A DNA stretch of 64,000 bases. Source: Russula earlei. Taxonomy: Eukaryota; Basidiomycota; Agaricomycetes; Russulales; Russulaceae. Shown here piece after piece: positions 1-10,816 of the stretch; the stretch's first letter is position 1, and each line of letters begins with the position of its first letter. The notes below the pieces were generated by a model. The model did no database searches, was not told where the DNA came from, and saw only the letters and a program-made list of their open reading frames with translations. The position numbers and the translations under genes are program-made. Location: contig JAGFNK010000058.1 in assembly GCA_025769875.1 (NCBI GenBank), forward strand, positions 62,001 through 126,000, written 5' to 3'.

Positions 1-116
1 AGAGGGAGTCATGGTAGCTGGTCAACGTAGATGATCATATCGGCCAGGCGTCTGACCTGTGGCGCCGTCCAAGCTGCCTCCCACCACTCAGTTAGCACTG
101 CGAGCACTGGCAGGGA

Positions 117-1061
117 ATGGCTTTGGCCTCGAATGTCAACCTCAGGCCGGCCATGGCCATGCGAGTCAGACTGTTCACTTCGCAGCACGCTCCAGATCTA
201 TTTTCTCCCAACGTCGCCGAATTCATCGCCGCAGCGGGTTCGGTCTCATCCATTCCGCGTCTGTGGGGTCTTCCAGAGGTGACAAAAGATTGTTAAATAT
301 CCGACCCTCTTGCTCAACGTGTGCATCGTTTGAAAGGTCGTTGTAACAGGTCTGCTATGCAAAATAAAAAAAGAACCCATGCACCGTCGCTGAGGCACTC
401 TCACTCCCTCCCAACAGGGCGTGCCAATGCGGGCAAGTCTACGCTGCTCAACGCAGTAATGAAACGGAAGCGACTGGTCGCTTCCAGCAAGAAGCCTGTA
501 CAGTTCCGCCTCTCGCCACACGACAACTTTTGTGTCGCTTACGAGCGATGTTTTCTAGGGCCGCACCAAAACTCTGACGTTCTTCCGTGTTGGGCATGAT
601 CCAGGCAAGCTTGTCCTCGTCGACGCACCCGGTTACGGTAACCGCGGCCGTCCGGAGTGGGGCCAACTCTTTGATCAATACCTGGACAGTCGGCGAGAGT
701 GATTGCTATGCGCTATCCTTGGTGAAAGGAGGCTGACTTGAGAGGATCACGCAGGCTCCGTCGGGTGTATATCCTCCTCAATGCGAAACATGGGCCAAGT
801 GAGGCGGACAAGCAGATGTTGCAACACTTGGATGAAAGAGTTCGATCCTGTGACGCCAAATGGACTTTGCAAGCGATCATCACAAAGGCGGACCTCGTGT
901 CACCCCCCAAACTAAATGCTGCCGTAGAGTGTATCAGGCGTGCCATTCTTGAGAACGCGCCCACTTGTTTGCCTCCCATCGTCACCGCGTCTCTCAAATC
1001 CAATGGACTTGGGGTCAATGATGTGAGAAGATCTATAGTCGAAGCCTGTGGCTTGGATTAG
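117..1061 (+). CDS. EngB/YihA-type mitochondrial GTP-binding protein (GTPBP8-like)
   Basis: A TRAFAC GTPase of the EngB/YsxC family, known in bacteria and mitochondria for large-subunit ribosome assembly. Exons that fit the family are 117-278, a very short exon starting at 350 (Val-Cys-Tyr-Ala), 418-497, 559-698 and 755-1061, giving about 233 aa. G1 reads GRANAGKST, G3 DAPGYG and G4 TKAD. The C-terminal part (LLNAKHGPSEAD) also matches the family. The start at 117 was chosen because that frame stays open into the family-like segment ending LPE at 278; the N-terminus is short and could be a mitochondrial presequence, but I did not verify this. Introns 498-558, 699-754 and 279-349 have GT-AG ends. 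The intron after the short exon has an acceptor (CAG at 415-417) but no GT donor, and one base is missing to keep frame, so the gene may be damaged or the sequence wrong there. Confidence 0.8.
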
Positions 1062-1510
1062 GGGGCATATAATATAACATTACGTGACACTGGCTTTTCA
1101 TTTAGAAAACTTGATTCAAGATCAACATCCAAGTCGACCACAGAACTACCAACTTTTTTGGCTGGTTGCTGACATGCACTCTTAAGCCTAAGACTTGATG
1201 GTTTGAGTATGGTTTACGCTCGCTCTCGAGGTTGTGTGCCCAGAGTGCCACGTCCACAAGAAGCGCCCATGTATGTGAAACGTCCGGCCAAGGCCCAGTT
1301 CGATGTTCGACGTCATCTCTCAAGTTGGCACACCATCAGTCCTGGTACTATCAGGGATGGATAAGAGTACCCGACCAGTGTGAAAGCTGAAGCCATCGTT
1401 AACAGTACACCCCCGCAGTGGTAATGTCAGGATGTGTCACGGTCATTGGTACCAAATCGAGCAAGATCGCGTCTTTCGATTCGCCCAGGGCGGGCGCGCG
1501 AAATCTCTTC
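1062..1510. other. Intergenic region upstream of RSA4
   Basis: About 450 bases between the GTPase stop and the RSA4 start. I see no coding potential with family resemblance and no repeat. It presumably contains the RSA4 promoter and the GTPase 3' UTR; no convincing TATA element stands out. Confidence 0.5.
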
Positions 1511-3612
1511 ATGGCTACGTTGCTGCCTCCTCCTAAGCGACAAAAAGTGTTCCATGGCATCCCAGTGCCCGAGGAAATACCTGTAGAACAGTCCCCAAAC
1601 ATTGTCGTTCAATTTGTGTCGGAGGATGATGGCTCGGCTTTGGCGCCCGCAGTCAGCTTACCCGCCGATGTCTCGCGTGAGGATTTACAGAGTTTGGTGA
1701 ACAGGCTGACGTCCAAGGTATCGTCCTGTGTCGACCGTTTACCGCGCTATCTCGCCGCTCACCCGTCCGCGTCGCACGGCATTTTCTCAAGGCCGACGAA
1801 CCCGTGCCGTTCCAGTTCCACGTCGCGCTGCCAGCAGATGCTGCGACCAAAGAATCCTCGCGAATAGTCATCGCGAAATCGATCGAGGCGGATGTGCTCT
1901 CGCATCCTTCCAACGCCTTCTCCCTCGAAGACATCCTTGTCGTCCATTGTTCGCCGCAGTCCGTGTTCCGCGTCAGGCCAGCAACGCGATGCTCTTCGTC
2001 TCTGTCTGGTAAGGTCACATCTCCTCGCTTCCGCCGCACTAGGTCGCAGCTGCGCCTTGAACCGTTTCTGACACGCCATCCATTGGTGCTCTGCCACAAG
2101 GTCACTCGTCGCCCATACTATGTGCGTCTTTCTCCCCAACAGGGAACCTCCTTGCTACCGGCTCAGGGGACACCAACGCTCGCCTCTGGGATCTGTTCAC
2201 GGAAACCCCTTCACACATCCTCTCTGGACACAAAGGTTGGGTCCTGTGCGTCGAATGGGAGGCCCTTGAGCGAAAACTGGCAACGGGGGGACATGACAGC
2301 CTTGTAAGTTTGGGGCGCCTCCCCCAGATACCGTCTGAGAGTGACCCTCTCTCAAACCTCCAAGGTTCGAATATGGGATCCCAAAACCGGAAAGCCCGTT
2401 GGCGACGCGCTAAAGGGGCACACAAAATGGATCACGTCTCTGTCCTGGGAACCGATACACATGTAAGCGGCCGCTTGTTGCCGTCACGCCACGGGTTCAC
2501 TTTTTACTCAGAAATCCCTCGACGCCCCGGTTGGCTTCTTCCTCCAAGGATGGTAGCGTCAAGGTTTGGGAGATCGCCACGCGACGATTGGAGTATACTT
2601 TGGGTGGGCATACTGCCAGCGTGAATGTCGTGCGATGGGGAGGCGGTGGACTCGATGGTAAGGGCGTGCTATACACAGCTTCGTCAGATCGTACGGTCCG
2701 CATCTGGGACGCGAATGGGGTGCAGCTCTACTTTCCACTCTTTGATATTAAACTAAATCGCTCGACTCTTATCGCTTTCAGGGAAGGCCTCTTCACACGT
2801 TGAAAGACCACGCCCACTGGGTCACTACATTATCCCTAAATACTGACTTTGTGCTGCGTACCGGTCCATTTGATCATACCGGGAAGCTTCCATCATCTGA
2901 TGACGACGGTACGTTGTTATGTGTCCGGGGTATGGCTGGTCTGTTGATGCCTGCCTTGTCATCTAGCGCAGTCCTGTGCTTTAGCACGCTATAACGCCCT
3001 TGTCTCTTCCACGTCCGAGCTCATGATCACCGGTTCCGATGACCACACCCTATTCCTTTGGTCGCTCTTTCCTTCTCGTTCAGATTCCAATCAGCTTTCC
3101 GAGGTTGCCGCTTCGAATGGGGGAAAACTTAAACCCTTGGCTCGCTTGACCGGACACCAGCGTCAGGTTGCGCACGTCGCTTTCAGCCCTGATGGCCGAT
3201 GGGCGGCAAGCGCTGCGTGGGACAACAGTGTGCGTCTGTGGGAAGGCCGGACAGGCAAGTTCGTGGCCACTCTTCGAGGCCATATTAGCGCCGTCTACAG
3301 ACTTACGTGGTCGGCCGACTCTCGGCTCCTTGTGAGCGCAAGTAAAGACACCACGCTCAAGGTGCGTCCGATGCAAGGGGATTACGTTTCAGGGCCAGTG
3401 ATGTCTCAATAGATCTGGGACCTCAAAACGTACAAAATCAAGACGGACCTTCCTGGCCACACTGACGAAGTGTACTGCGTTGATTTTGTGGCAGATAAGA
3501 TTGTCAGTGGTGGCCGTGATCGTACGGTAAAAATGTATGAGTCTGACAGTATCCTGGCGAGCTTGACTGTGCTGATGCTGCTATATGCCTGCACCCTAGC
3601 TGGAAAAACTGA
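1511..3612 (+). CDS. RSA4: Ribosome assembly protein 4 (RSA4/Notchless, NLE1), WD40 protein
   Basis: The Notchless family acts in the nucleolus and nucleus: it binds the AAA+ ATPase Rea1/Midasin through its N-terminal UBL-like (NLE) domain and drives remodelling of pre-60S particles. A GT-AG model in frame throughout is 1511-1717, 1792-2008, 2101-2303, 2365-2462, 2512-2719, 2782-2908, 2967-3361, 3413-3534 and 3600-3612: 1590 nt, 529 aa (yeast Rsa4 is 515). The NLE domain fills roughly residues 15-125 and is followed by WD40 repeats with typical GH...WD spacing (for example SGHKGWV, LGGHTASV, TGHQRQV, RGHISAV, PGHTDEV). The last exon is only 13 nt and completes the conserved ending IWKN. The start at 1511 gives the family-like MATLLPPPKRQK. 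The 3' half is duplicated twice further along the window, but this copy has every splice site intact and is the functional one. Confidence 0.93.
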
Positions 3613-3977
3613 CAAAGGTTAGATTTGGGGACCTTGATACTACTATTGGGTGGTGCTTTCTTAAGCAGTTCCAGACACCCATCCATGTGATGTTACTAGT
3701 GCTGCGCATGTTCGGGGGGAATATTAATGGAGTGTCGGCTGCGAACTTTGCTTGAGAGAATTCTACCAGAGATAAACTGATGTGAGAAGTTTGATTGCGT
3801 CCCGCAAGGCGCCCCAGTTGGGATTGTCAATCCCGCGCGCGAAGCACACTCGAGTTCAAGATGTAGGACAGCATCATGGGATTGGCGAAACGATCTTTTA
3901 TCGCACAACGCATTTTTACCAAACAAGAAACCCAACGTATTGGATTTGCGGCGCCAGCATGCTACCTGATGATTGTG
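3613..3977. other. RSA4 3' flank, part of a duplicated segment
   Basis: No gene is visible. The stretch is homologous to sequence following the duplicated RSA4 fragments at 46632-47871 and, in shorter form, at 51069-51445. The homology with the second copy stops at about 3976 (GATGATTG), directly against the foldback element that follows. Confidence 0.7.
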
Positions 3978-4109
3978 AAGGCCCCTTTCGGGAACTTGAG
4001 TAGGGCTTGAGTAGGGTAGAAGTAGGGCTGGATAGAAGTACAAAACTCCGATAAAACCTACCCTAACCTGGCCTACTTCTACCCTACTCAAGTTCCCGAA
4101 AGGGGCCTT
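3978..4109. repeat. Foldback/MITE-like element with 28-29 bp terminal inverted repeats
   Basis: The left arm starting AAGGCCCCTTTCGGG and the right arm ending CCCGAAAGGGGCCTT are inverted copies of each other over about 28 bp, with further complementary GTAGGG/CCTAC tracts inside. There is no coding capacity. I could not define a clear target-site duplication. It sits exactly where RSA4 duplicate homology ends, so it either inserted after the duplication or marks its edge. Confidence 0.7.
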
Positions 4110-4610
4110 ATGGACCATGTCGTTCCGAGGGAATACACAATAACGGTCAGAAAGGAAAAACGTCCAAGGTGCTGGCATCACACACAAAACCCAACTGGAA
4201 CTACAGAGACAGAGGGACTGGTAGGGGACAAGAGTGCGGGTTGAAAGCAAAAAGACCCAAAGACAGGCGTCAGCGTAACTAAGGGCGGTCCTTGGTAATA
4301 CCGCTGTAAGGAGTCCAAGACGAGAAAAATGCATATAAACTCGTAGACATCGTAGCGGTTGTGTGCCAAGTGGTAAAGCGTGTACTGCCAGTGCTTGCCA
4401 CTGAGATGAAATGCCAGGTGGGAGACAGAATCACGGTGGGTACTATGTTTCCACTTTCATCCGACATGACCGTCGGCGAGCGGCACTTTCTCGACTCGTA
4501 CTTGTCGGTCGGTCAACGTCCGTGCATCAGATACTCAAGTCTTCCTACGCTCATAGTTAACGACGATGCTTCACCATGACAAACTTGATCCACTAACCGA
4601 CAATTGCCAA
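4110..4610. other. Intergenic region, nothing recognised
   Basis: Lies between the foldback element and the 3' end of the CHAT gene. Open frames exist on both strands, but none resembles a known family or shows plausible intron structure. It may include the 3' UTR of the minus-strand CHAT gene. Confidence 0.45.
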
Positions 4611-7600
4611 TCACGCGCCATAATGAACAAAGTTCACCCATCGCTCCAAGGGGACCCCATTTTTTCTTAGTCGCCGCACTGCATCACGGAGTGCCCTTGC
4701 GGATCTCTCGTAGTACGGTGTCCCTGCGTGTTTGTTCGAGAACATTGACTTGTAGAAGTGGTCAACCAGTTCTGGCCCATCAGCATCAGCCATCCCCCAC
4801 ATGGTCCCAACTACACTTCTGAAGCCACAGTATTGCATCGCCGCCGTAAGGTGAAGCGCTTCATCAGCGATGCTTCCTTCTGTCATCTCTGCAGTATGAC
4901 AAGCCGATAGGAATGCAAACTCGGCAGTAGGAAGTTGAGATCGAATTAGGTCAAGTAGCGTAAGACGTTTGCCATCATGAAGCTGGAACGATGCATCAAA
5001 TGGCTTCCCAGTTTCTAGCTTTCCATGGCACACGAAATGCGAAAACCGATGGTCTCGAAGTCTCTCCAACACGGCTGAAGGTGTGGCCTTGTTTGACATC
5101 AGTGTCGTTACGTTCGTCGTCTCAAGTCGTTTTATTGTCGAGGTCTCCAGGAACGCGGAAAGTAGAGATTGATCAGGTTGTGCCACAAGAAGGATTGAAG
5201 GCTTATCGAATGTTTGTTCGCTGGATATTCGGGACTTCGATGAGTGCAGATAGTGTGGGGGTATATGAGGGGATATATAGGTCGAAGAAATATCGCTTGA
5301 TACCATCACCTGATGAAATCGGACCCATCGCGTGCAGGGGAAGAGAACAGAACACGGATGTTGGACACAACCAAACTCTCGATTGCTTGGGTACGTTCAG
5401 GGATTGAAGCCTCTCGATGACTGGCCGGCCAACAAGATCATAAAGACCGCCAAGTACGGAGCTTAGAACCCGTTCGTAGTTCTTCGAGTCGAGACCATGC
5501 TTGATTCGAGATGTTGTGAGCCGATTCCTAAGTTCTATTGCACGGTAGTAGAAATCCTTGGAGGTAGGGATAAGGGAGGGTGAGGCATTGTGGAGAAGGA
5601 TAAGAATGTCAGAACGCCACTCGGAATGATTGATGATGACTACAGGTCCGCGCAGTGCACCCAGACTAAGAGTGCCGAAGGAGGGTGTCTTCAAGAAGGT
5701 CTGAAATCCTGGCAAATCCCGGACCTGCGAAATAATCGTGTCACGCTCATCTAAAAGCTTCTTTTGCTGCAACTGGAGAAGGCCAATTCGATCCATTTGA
5801 TCATCACCATCAACATTGCTGGTTAATGAGATGGTCAACATAATCGTCTCGAGGTCCTTATTGAGCGCCGCAATTTTGTCTGCTAGATGCGAGTTGGCCG
5901 CGCGAAGTTGATCAACCGAGATACGAAGGCCGCGCATCTCGGACCAAAGTAGGGCTCTCCCTTGCTCGAGGATCTCGATGGCCTGATGGAGTCGACCCGT
6001 GTGGATGAGATAGGATGCATAGTCCAACGGCAGCACCTCGTAAAATTGGCGCATGGTGACAAGTTGGAAATGTTGTGTATCAAGTGTCGGTGCGAATGTA
6101 AGAGTTTCCTGCATGAATGACATGGAAATATCATACGCCATTAAGACGGATGGGTGGCCGTGCATGTGTGCAATGCGCGCCCAGTGGCACGACATCTCGA
6201 ACCGGTGTTGTATATTCACACTTTCGTGGTGGACCGCGACACGGAGTAGCTGCACGACTTCGTCAATGTCTTCTTTATGATGGAGCCAGCAGAACCGCCT
6301 ATATAGACAAGAGCTAAGCGTCGCAATTACCCCATAGTGTTGCCGTGACTGAACCATGGAGGTGAGAAGATCACGAAGGACCGAAATTGACTCGTCGAGG
6401 TATCTGATGTCATGGGTGAATGAAAAGGCCGTGTAGAGGACTTCACCAAGGCACAAACGCGCATTCAAGGTAGTTTGACTATTGGGGTGATAAGAAGCGA
6501 TGACAAGTCGATAATACTCGATTGCTGGTTCGATGTCCTCCACGTTGGTAAGTTCACGTGTTAAGACGATCGCATTGAAGGGTTGATCGTCGGCCACCTT
6601 CGAGCCACCGCTCGACTGGGAAAGGGCCGTGATCAGGTCCCGGAAAGGAGGGACTGGATCCGAATCAATGGAATGGGTGCCTCGAAGCCCAGCTGCGGCA
6701 AAAACACTTTGACGCATCTCCCGAAGCCGAGAAAGCTGTTCGACGACGACAGAGCGAATGGGATCCTCAGGAGAAACCCCATCAAGGAAGCTCCGAAAGC
6801 GGTGGATCTCCTTCTCCAAATAATCCGACTTTCCACAGAAACTCCATTGAGTTGACGCGAAGGAGGCAACCAGCTGCAATGCTTTTTGCAAGCATTCGCT
6901 TGACCGGTCCTCTGGGGGAGGAAGAGGAAAGGCAATAATTTTGTCCAGAACGGCCATTCCCTCTTCGTGGTCATCATTTGAAATAGCCATCTCAAAGCGA
7001 CGGTAGAGACACTGGGCAAGTGCGATCGATATCTCGGGTAAATCCGGTAGGCTTCTGTTCGCCTCCCGGAGGCACTCGATCACTTTCTCTGAATGTGCTC
7101 TCCATTCGACTCCTTTTCTGGTGCAACCATCCACAGCACAAACCAAGGCCATAATGTTGGCAACTAGCAAGGTTTTCGAGATATCAGAGTTGAGAAGCTC
7201 ATGGCAACGGACCGCCATCTCCTCAACGTCCCCCATTGTAGCATCAGGCTCCAACACCGTCTGGAGTTTGAACTGTTCTGCAAGAGTACTTGTGACCATC
7301 TCGGTAGGAATATTGAACGCTTCACTGTCAAGCGGCTGATTGAGGAGGTAACGAAGGCCTCTAATGGACCACTTGACGTGTTCAGGTTGCCTGGACTCAT
7401 GGGAGCGAAGGGAGAGAGCGAACAAGAGAGAAAAGAAAGTCTGAAAAATGTTTCGAGGGCACCCTTCCCAGGGAAGCGGGAAGAATATCGCTTCTATGTA
7501 GTACAGTATTGATTTTTCGAGGTCGTCCCGTTGTCTTGACCACCAATAACGTCCGAGTAGTCCCGCTGCCAGGCCTTGAAGACGGGAAATGCGACGAGGA

Positions 7601-7623
7601 TGGTATCGGGGTAATAACAGCAT
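4611..7623 (-). pseudogene. TPR-CHAT protein (caspase-like CHAT domain), one frameshift
   Basis: The frame opening at ATG 7623 runs for about 800 residues of helical, TPR-like repeats (motifs such as ILYYIEAI, SIALAQCLYRRFE and a coiled segment near residues 580-640), then enters a CHAT domain that continues in another frame to the stop at 4611. The switch is a single extra base near 5235: removing it gives the family-typical junction into DKPSILLVAQPD. Both putative catalytic residues of CHAT peptidases are present after it: His in FVCHGKLE and Cys in SACHTAEM. CHAT proteins are caspase-like peptidases or scaffolds; in Agaricomycetes they form large families, and a role in programmed cell death or self/non-self response is often proposed but not shown here. 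Family members usually have more N-terminal sequence, so the start may lack an upstream exon. It is either a recent pseudogene or a sequencing error. Confidence 0.85.
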
Positions 7624-8288
7624 GTCATGTTGAAGAAGAGAAATCTTGGCATTGATTTGATGAAGACTGACTGGATTAACGATAAGCTGGATCCCTCTGA
7701 TAAATACAGAATTGATAACTTACATGGGTGGCCGTCCATATCTCAGCATTCGATAATGAGACAATGATACAGACTCCTAGACGATGACTGGGAAATGGCG
7801 GTGTAGATGTGTAGATTTGTTAGGGGACTGTGGTGGGAATAAAAGTGTCTTTATTCGGGTTTATGAGTGAACGTGCGTGCGGTGGCCAGACGCGCGCGCG
7901 GGCGTATGCGCGTGAGAAAGTGTCTAGATAAGATAAACGCTCAGTGACTCGCTGCGCGTAAGTAATCGCTAATAATGTGTATTTACCTAGATAAGATAAA
8001 CACTATCTAGGTATTAGTCCATGGTGTATATGTACGATAGCTAAATAAATGTACCTCAGTGACTCAGTGCGCATAAGCAATCACTGAGGGGAACTGGTAG
8101 CACTAACTACTGGTTTCAATAGATAGAGTATCCAGGCTATGCAAGCCTGAGATCTACAAGAAAATAAGTACATGTTGATGATCGAGTATATGATCATCAA
8201 CCTCATCAACAAGTTGAGATGTATTGTAACTAAGTAATAATGAGTTCATTACAAAGTGGGTATTGTATTAGGCTGATCCCTCAGTTCC
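7624..8288. other. AT-rich flank with short dispersed repeats, no gene
   Basis: The motif CTAGATAAGATAAAC occurs near 7923 and 7987. A longer unit beginning CTCAGTGACTC occurs near 7940 and 8053. A small inverted repeat around 8175-8210 contains ATGATC...GATCAT. These look like debris of an unidentified repeat. No ORF resembles a protein family. It ends at the LTR of arm B without a target-site duplication matching the other end of the complex. Confidence 0.5.
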
Positions 8289-9168
8289 TGTCACGGTAAC
8301 TAGCTGTGTCAGTTCACAAGCGGAAAACAAGTCGGTGATAGAGAGGTGTTCAAGAAACGGGCTGGTTCCCATGTGTAATGAGTAAGGATCCCTGCAGCGG
8401 TTGAAGTGTTTTATGCTAAACAGGTTATGGCCAATAGACCCTTCCTAGTACGACTCGGTCCGTTGAGAAGCTAGGGTAAGTTTGTAATGGGATAGACTAG
8501 GGCTGGTTCCACTAGCTATATGTGTTCAAGTCCATCGGGGACCTTGAACAACGCAGAGAGAGTAGAGGAAGGTAGGTCTTAAAGGAGGAGAGCTCTTCTC
8601 AGGGGAGTGAAGAGAGAATCTTAGGAAAGGAAGGGAGAGACAAAGAGTAGATGGTGGATGGTGTGTTGAGAGTTGATGAAATGGAGAGGTGGATGTGGTT
8701 TGAGGATTAGGAGTGAAGTGGGTTGCAGGCAAATATGTTGGACAAGAGTAGGTTGGATTCTACAAGAGACCAAGCTTAGGGCTTTGGTCACAAAGTACTG
8801 AGCTTATATATACAGGAGAAGCGCAGCAATAGCTGCGCTTTGACTGTGCTACTAGTATAGTAGGAGTCATAATAAGTAGGAGTCATAGGAATGAGGCCAC
8901 GAATGAGTCAGAACCAAGTAACTGTGCTGCACAGTAAGTGCGCAGCATTGCACAGTCGAAACTAAGAAGTGAATATAAATGGAAAGAGAACCAACAAAGG
9001 GAAAGTAACAGCAATCCAGTGTTACCTGGACGTGTATGGATCACATGATAACACAGAAGGGATCACAAGATGTAAGAGATCACAAGACTAGTAAGCAAAG
9101 GGATGTACGAAAGCAAGCAGTCCATAGCAAAAGGTAAGAGGTAAACGTAAAAGGAAAATGGTGTAGCA
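8289..9168 (-). repeat. 3' LTR of chromovirus arm B
   Basis: 880 bp, beginning TGTCACGGTAAC and ending GGTGTAGCA on the plus strand; homologous over its whole length to the LTRs at 22212-23092, 29722-30603 and 34165-35045. A TATATATAAG box near 8810 on the minus strand fits a promoter in the element's own direction. Its inner neighbour on the minus strand is a G-rich polypurine tract (9169-9183), as expected for a 3' LTR. Confidence 0.9.
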
Positions 9169-9179
9169 TCACCCCCCCA

Positions 9180-10678
9180 TCAAGGCCCCTAGAAGTGAGA
9201 ACAACGATAAGGCTGACCCACTTTTCTCCAAGGCTGGTCCGACTTCGAAGATTGTACCCTTTTTGTTGCACAATCTGATCTGTGGGGACAGACTGGTCGT
9301 ATGTGCCCCAGTTCACTGCACAGGTTTTTCTGGGGTGACTGGCAGAGATGAAGGTAGATCTGGGAGGTCTTGACTTGTCAGAGGTGAAGGATGAGTCATT
9401 AGGTCAGAAGGAGTCAGAGGAGGAAGATGAATCGAGTCGCATAAGTTCCTGTAAGCGACTATCACCTTCTTCTTCCTCGGAGTGGTCTTGCCATTGGAGG
9501 TTAAGGGTAACTCTATTGAGAGAATTGGCGGCGGCAAGAGTTTGTTTGACCTCCTTGAGGTGGCCTTGGTGCTTGAGGATTTGTGCGAAGAGGAGGCATA
9601 TGGTTTGTCTCCTCTTGAGTATTTCCAATGTCCTGAACCTGTAAGACTTGACCCCTGCTGTAAGGGAGGGGTTGTTGTCATCCTCGATGGCCCTAGTGAC
9701 AAAGTCTGTGTAAGGCTGGTTAGCGAGGAGCATGTCCCACTGCTCCTCATTTGGTACGGAGATGGGCCAGGCAGCAGGGATGGGTGTGGTGAGAAAAGGG
9801 CCTTGGTGAGAAAAGGGCCTTGGTGAGAAAAGGGCCAGGGATGGGAATGGAATGGTAGAAAACGCTTCAATTGTGTGGGCCCATGCGAGGGCTGTAGTTA
9901 AATCACAAGTACACTATGGGCTTGGTAATCGTACACGGAAGTATATACTATAAGTAGTTTTTTATGATTTTATGTATGACGTCGTATGAGATCATAACAA
10001 AACGGAGACGTACATATTCATCGCGGATACAATATATACATGAGCGCGTGAAACATATAACGAAAACATACATTTACATCAGGGTGTGAGTACACAAGAG
10101 AAGATGGTCGCTCCCTTGCCAAGGGTAGCATGGATGAGGGGTTCTGGTTGGGCCTCCAGCTCGATAAGAAACCAGTTGGCCCTGTAGCCAGTTCCTCCTG
10201 GGTACTCTGGGACAGTAAAGTCAATGAGGGGGTAGTCCGAGGAGGGGATCCAGTCAGGGCTGGGTTGTGGTAAGCGGGGGGCATCAAAGAATTTAGCAGC
10301 CTCAAACTGCTTGGCAAGGGAGAATGGGGATGGAGTGCGTGCTGGGAAAAGGTCAAGTCCCAGGGCATTGCAGTCAGATCCAAGAAGGGTGGAGGAGAGG
10401 GAGACGGATGGTGAAAGAGGGGAGAGACAGACTCGGGCGATGGCGTCGTCGTTGTCCTCATCGCACTCGTAGGCAGGAGGGTTCTTGAAGGGTAGAGACC
10501 TTCTTGCCAGTTGGGGAGTGGGGGAGGCGATGGCGACATCGTCGGCATAGGAAAGAGGGGGGGAAGGGTAGGCAAGAACGGGGGAGGCACAAGTGGGGAC
10601 TGGGGACGAGGGACAGTAGGCAGGGGATGAGTAGGTTGGGATGGGTGAGGATGGAATATAAACTGGGGATTGAGACAT
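9180..10678 (-). pseudogene. ORF3 of chromovirus arm B (broken)
   Basis: Homologue of the third gene of element A. The proline/serine-rich N-terminal half begins at ATG 10678 (MSQSPVY) and remains open to the 293-bp insert at 9789-10081, which cuts the reading frame. The downstream part (MLLANQPYTDF... to SSSDSF) is open to about 9404. The zinc-knuckle segment near 9320 has lost several bases, including the codons for the first cysteine pair seen in element A. Function is unknown; see the ORF3 entry of element A. Confidence 0.75.
9789..10081. mobile_element. 293-bp insertion with 7-bp target-site duplication
   Basis: The flanks read GGGTGTG at 9782-9788 and 10082-10088, while elements A and C have a continuous sequence here. 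The insert starts with about three copies of a 17-bp unit (GTGAGAAAAGGGCCTTG) and is otherwise AT-rich and non-coding. A 7-bp duplication with a simple-repeat end suits a target-primed (LINE- or SINE-like) insertion, read on the minus strand, but the family is not recognised. Confidence 0.7.
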
Positions 10679-10816
10679 TGGCAGATATGAGAAGAGGTAG
10701 AGTTTGAAGGTGAAGAGGGTGGAGAAGGTGAGGAAGTAGTTTGGTAGGTAGAGTGGATGAGATGGCAAGCAAGTTGTAGAAGATGCTCTGCCATCTCGAG
10801 TTCAGGAGGAGGGTTT

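Noticed and set aside
3696..4334. Long minus-strand open frame (212 codons) across the RSA4 3' flank and foldback element
   Set aside because: It spans a duplicated flank and an inverted repeat, has no family resemblance, and its homologous stretch in copy 2 is not kept open.
5220..5240. A 15-base GT-AG intron in the CHAT gene
   Set aside because: Far too short to splice and a multiple of three, so it would not correct the frame; a one-base insertion does.
8440..8475. rRNA-like motif (CCTAGTACGACTCGG) in the LTR
   Set aside because: Resembles the large-subunit rRNA TAGTACGAGAGGAAC segment only over a few bases and occurs identically in every LTR copy; no surrounding rRNA sequence.
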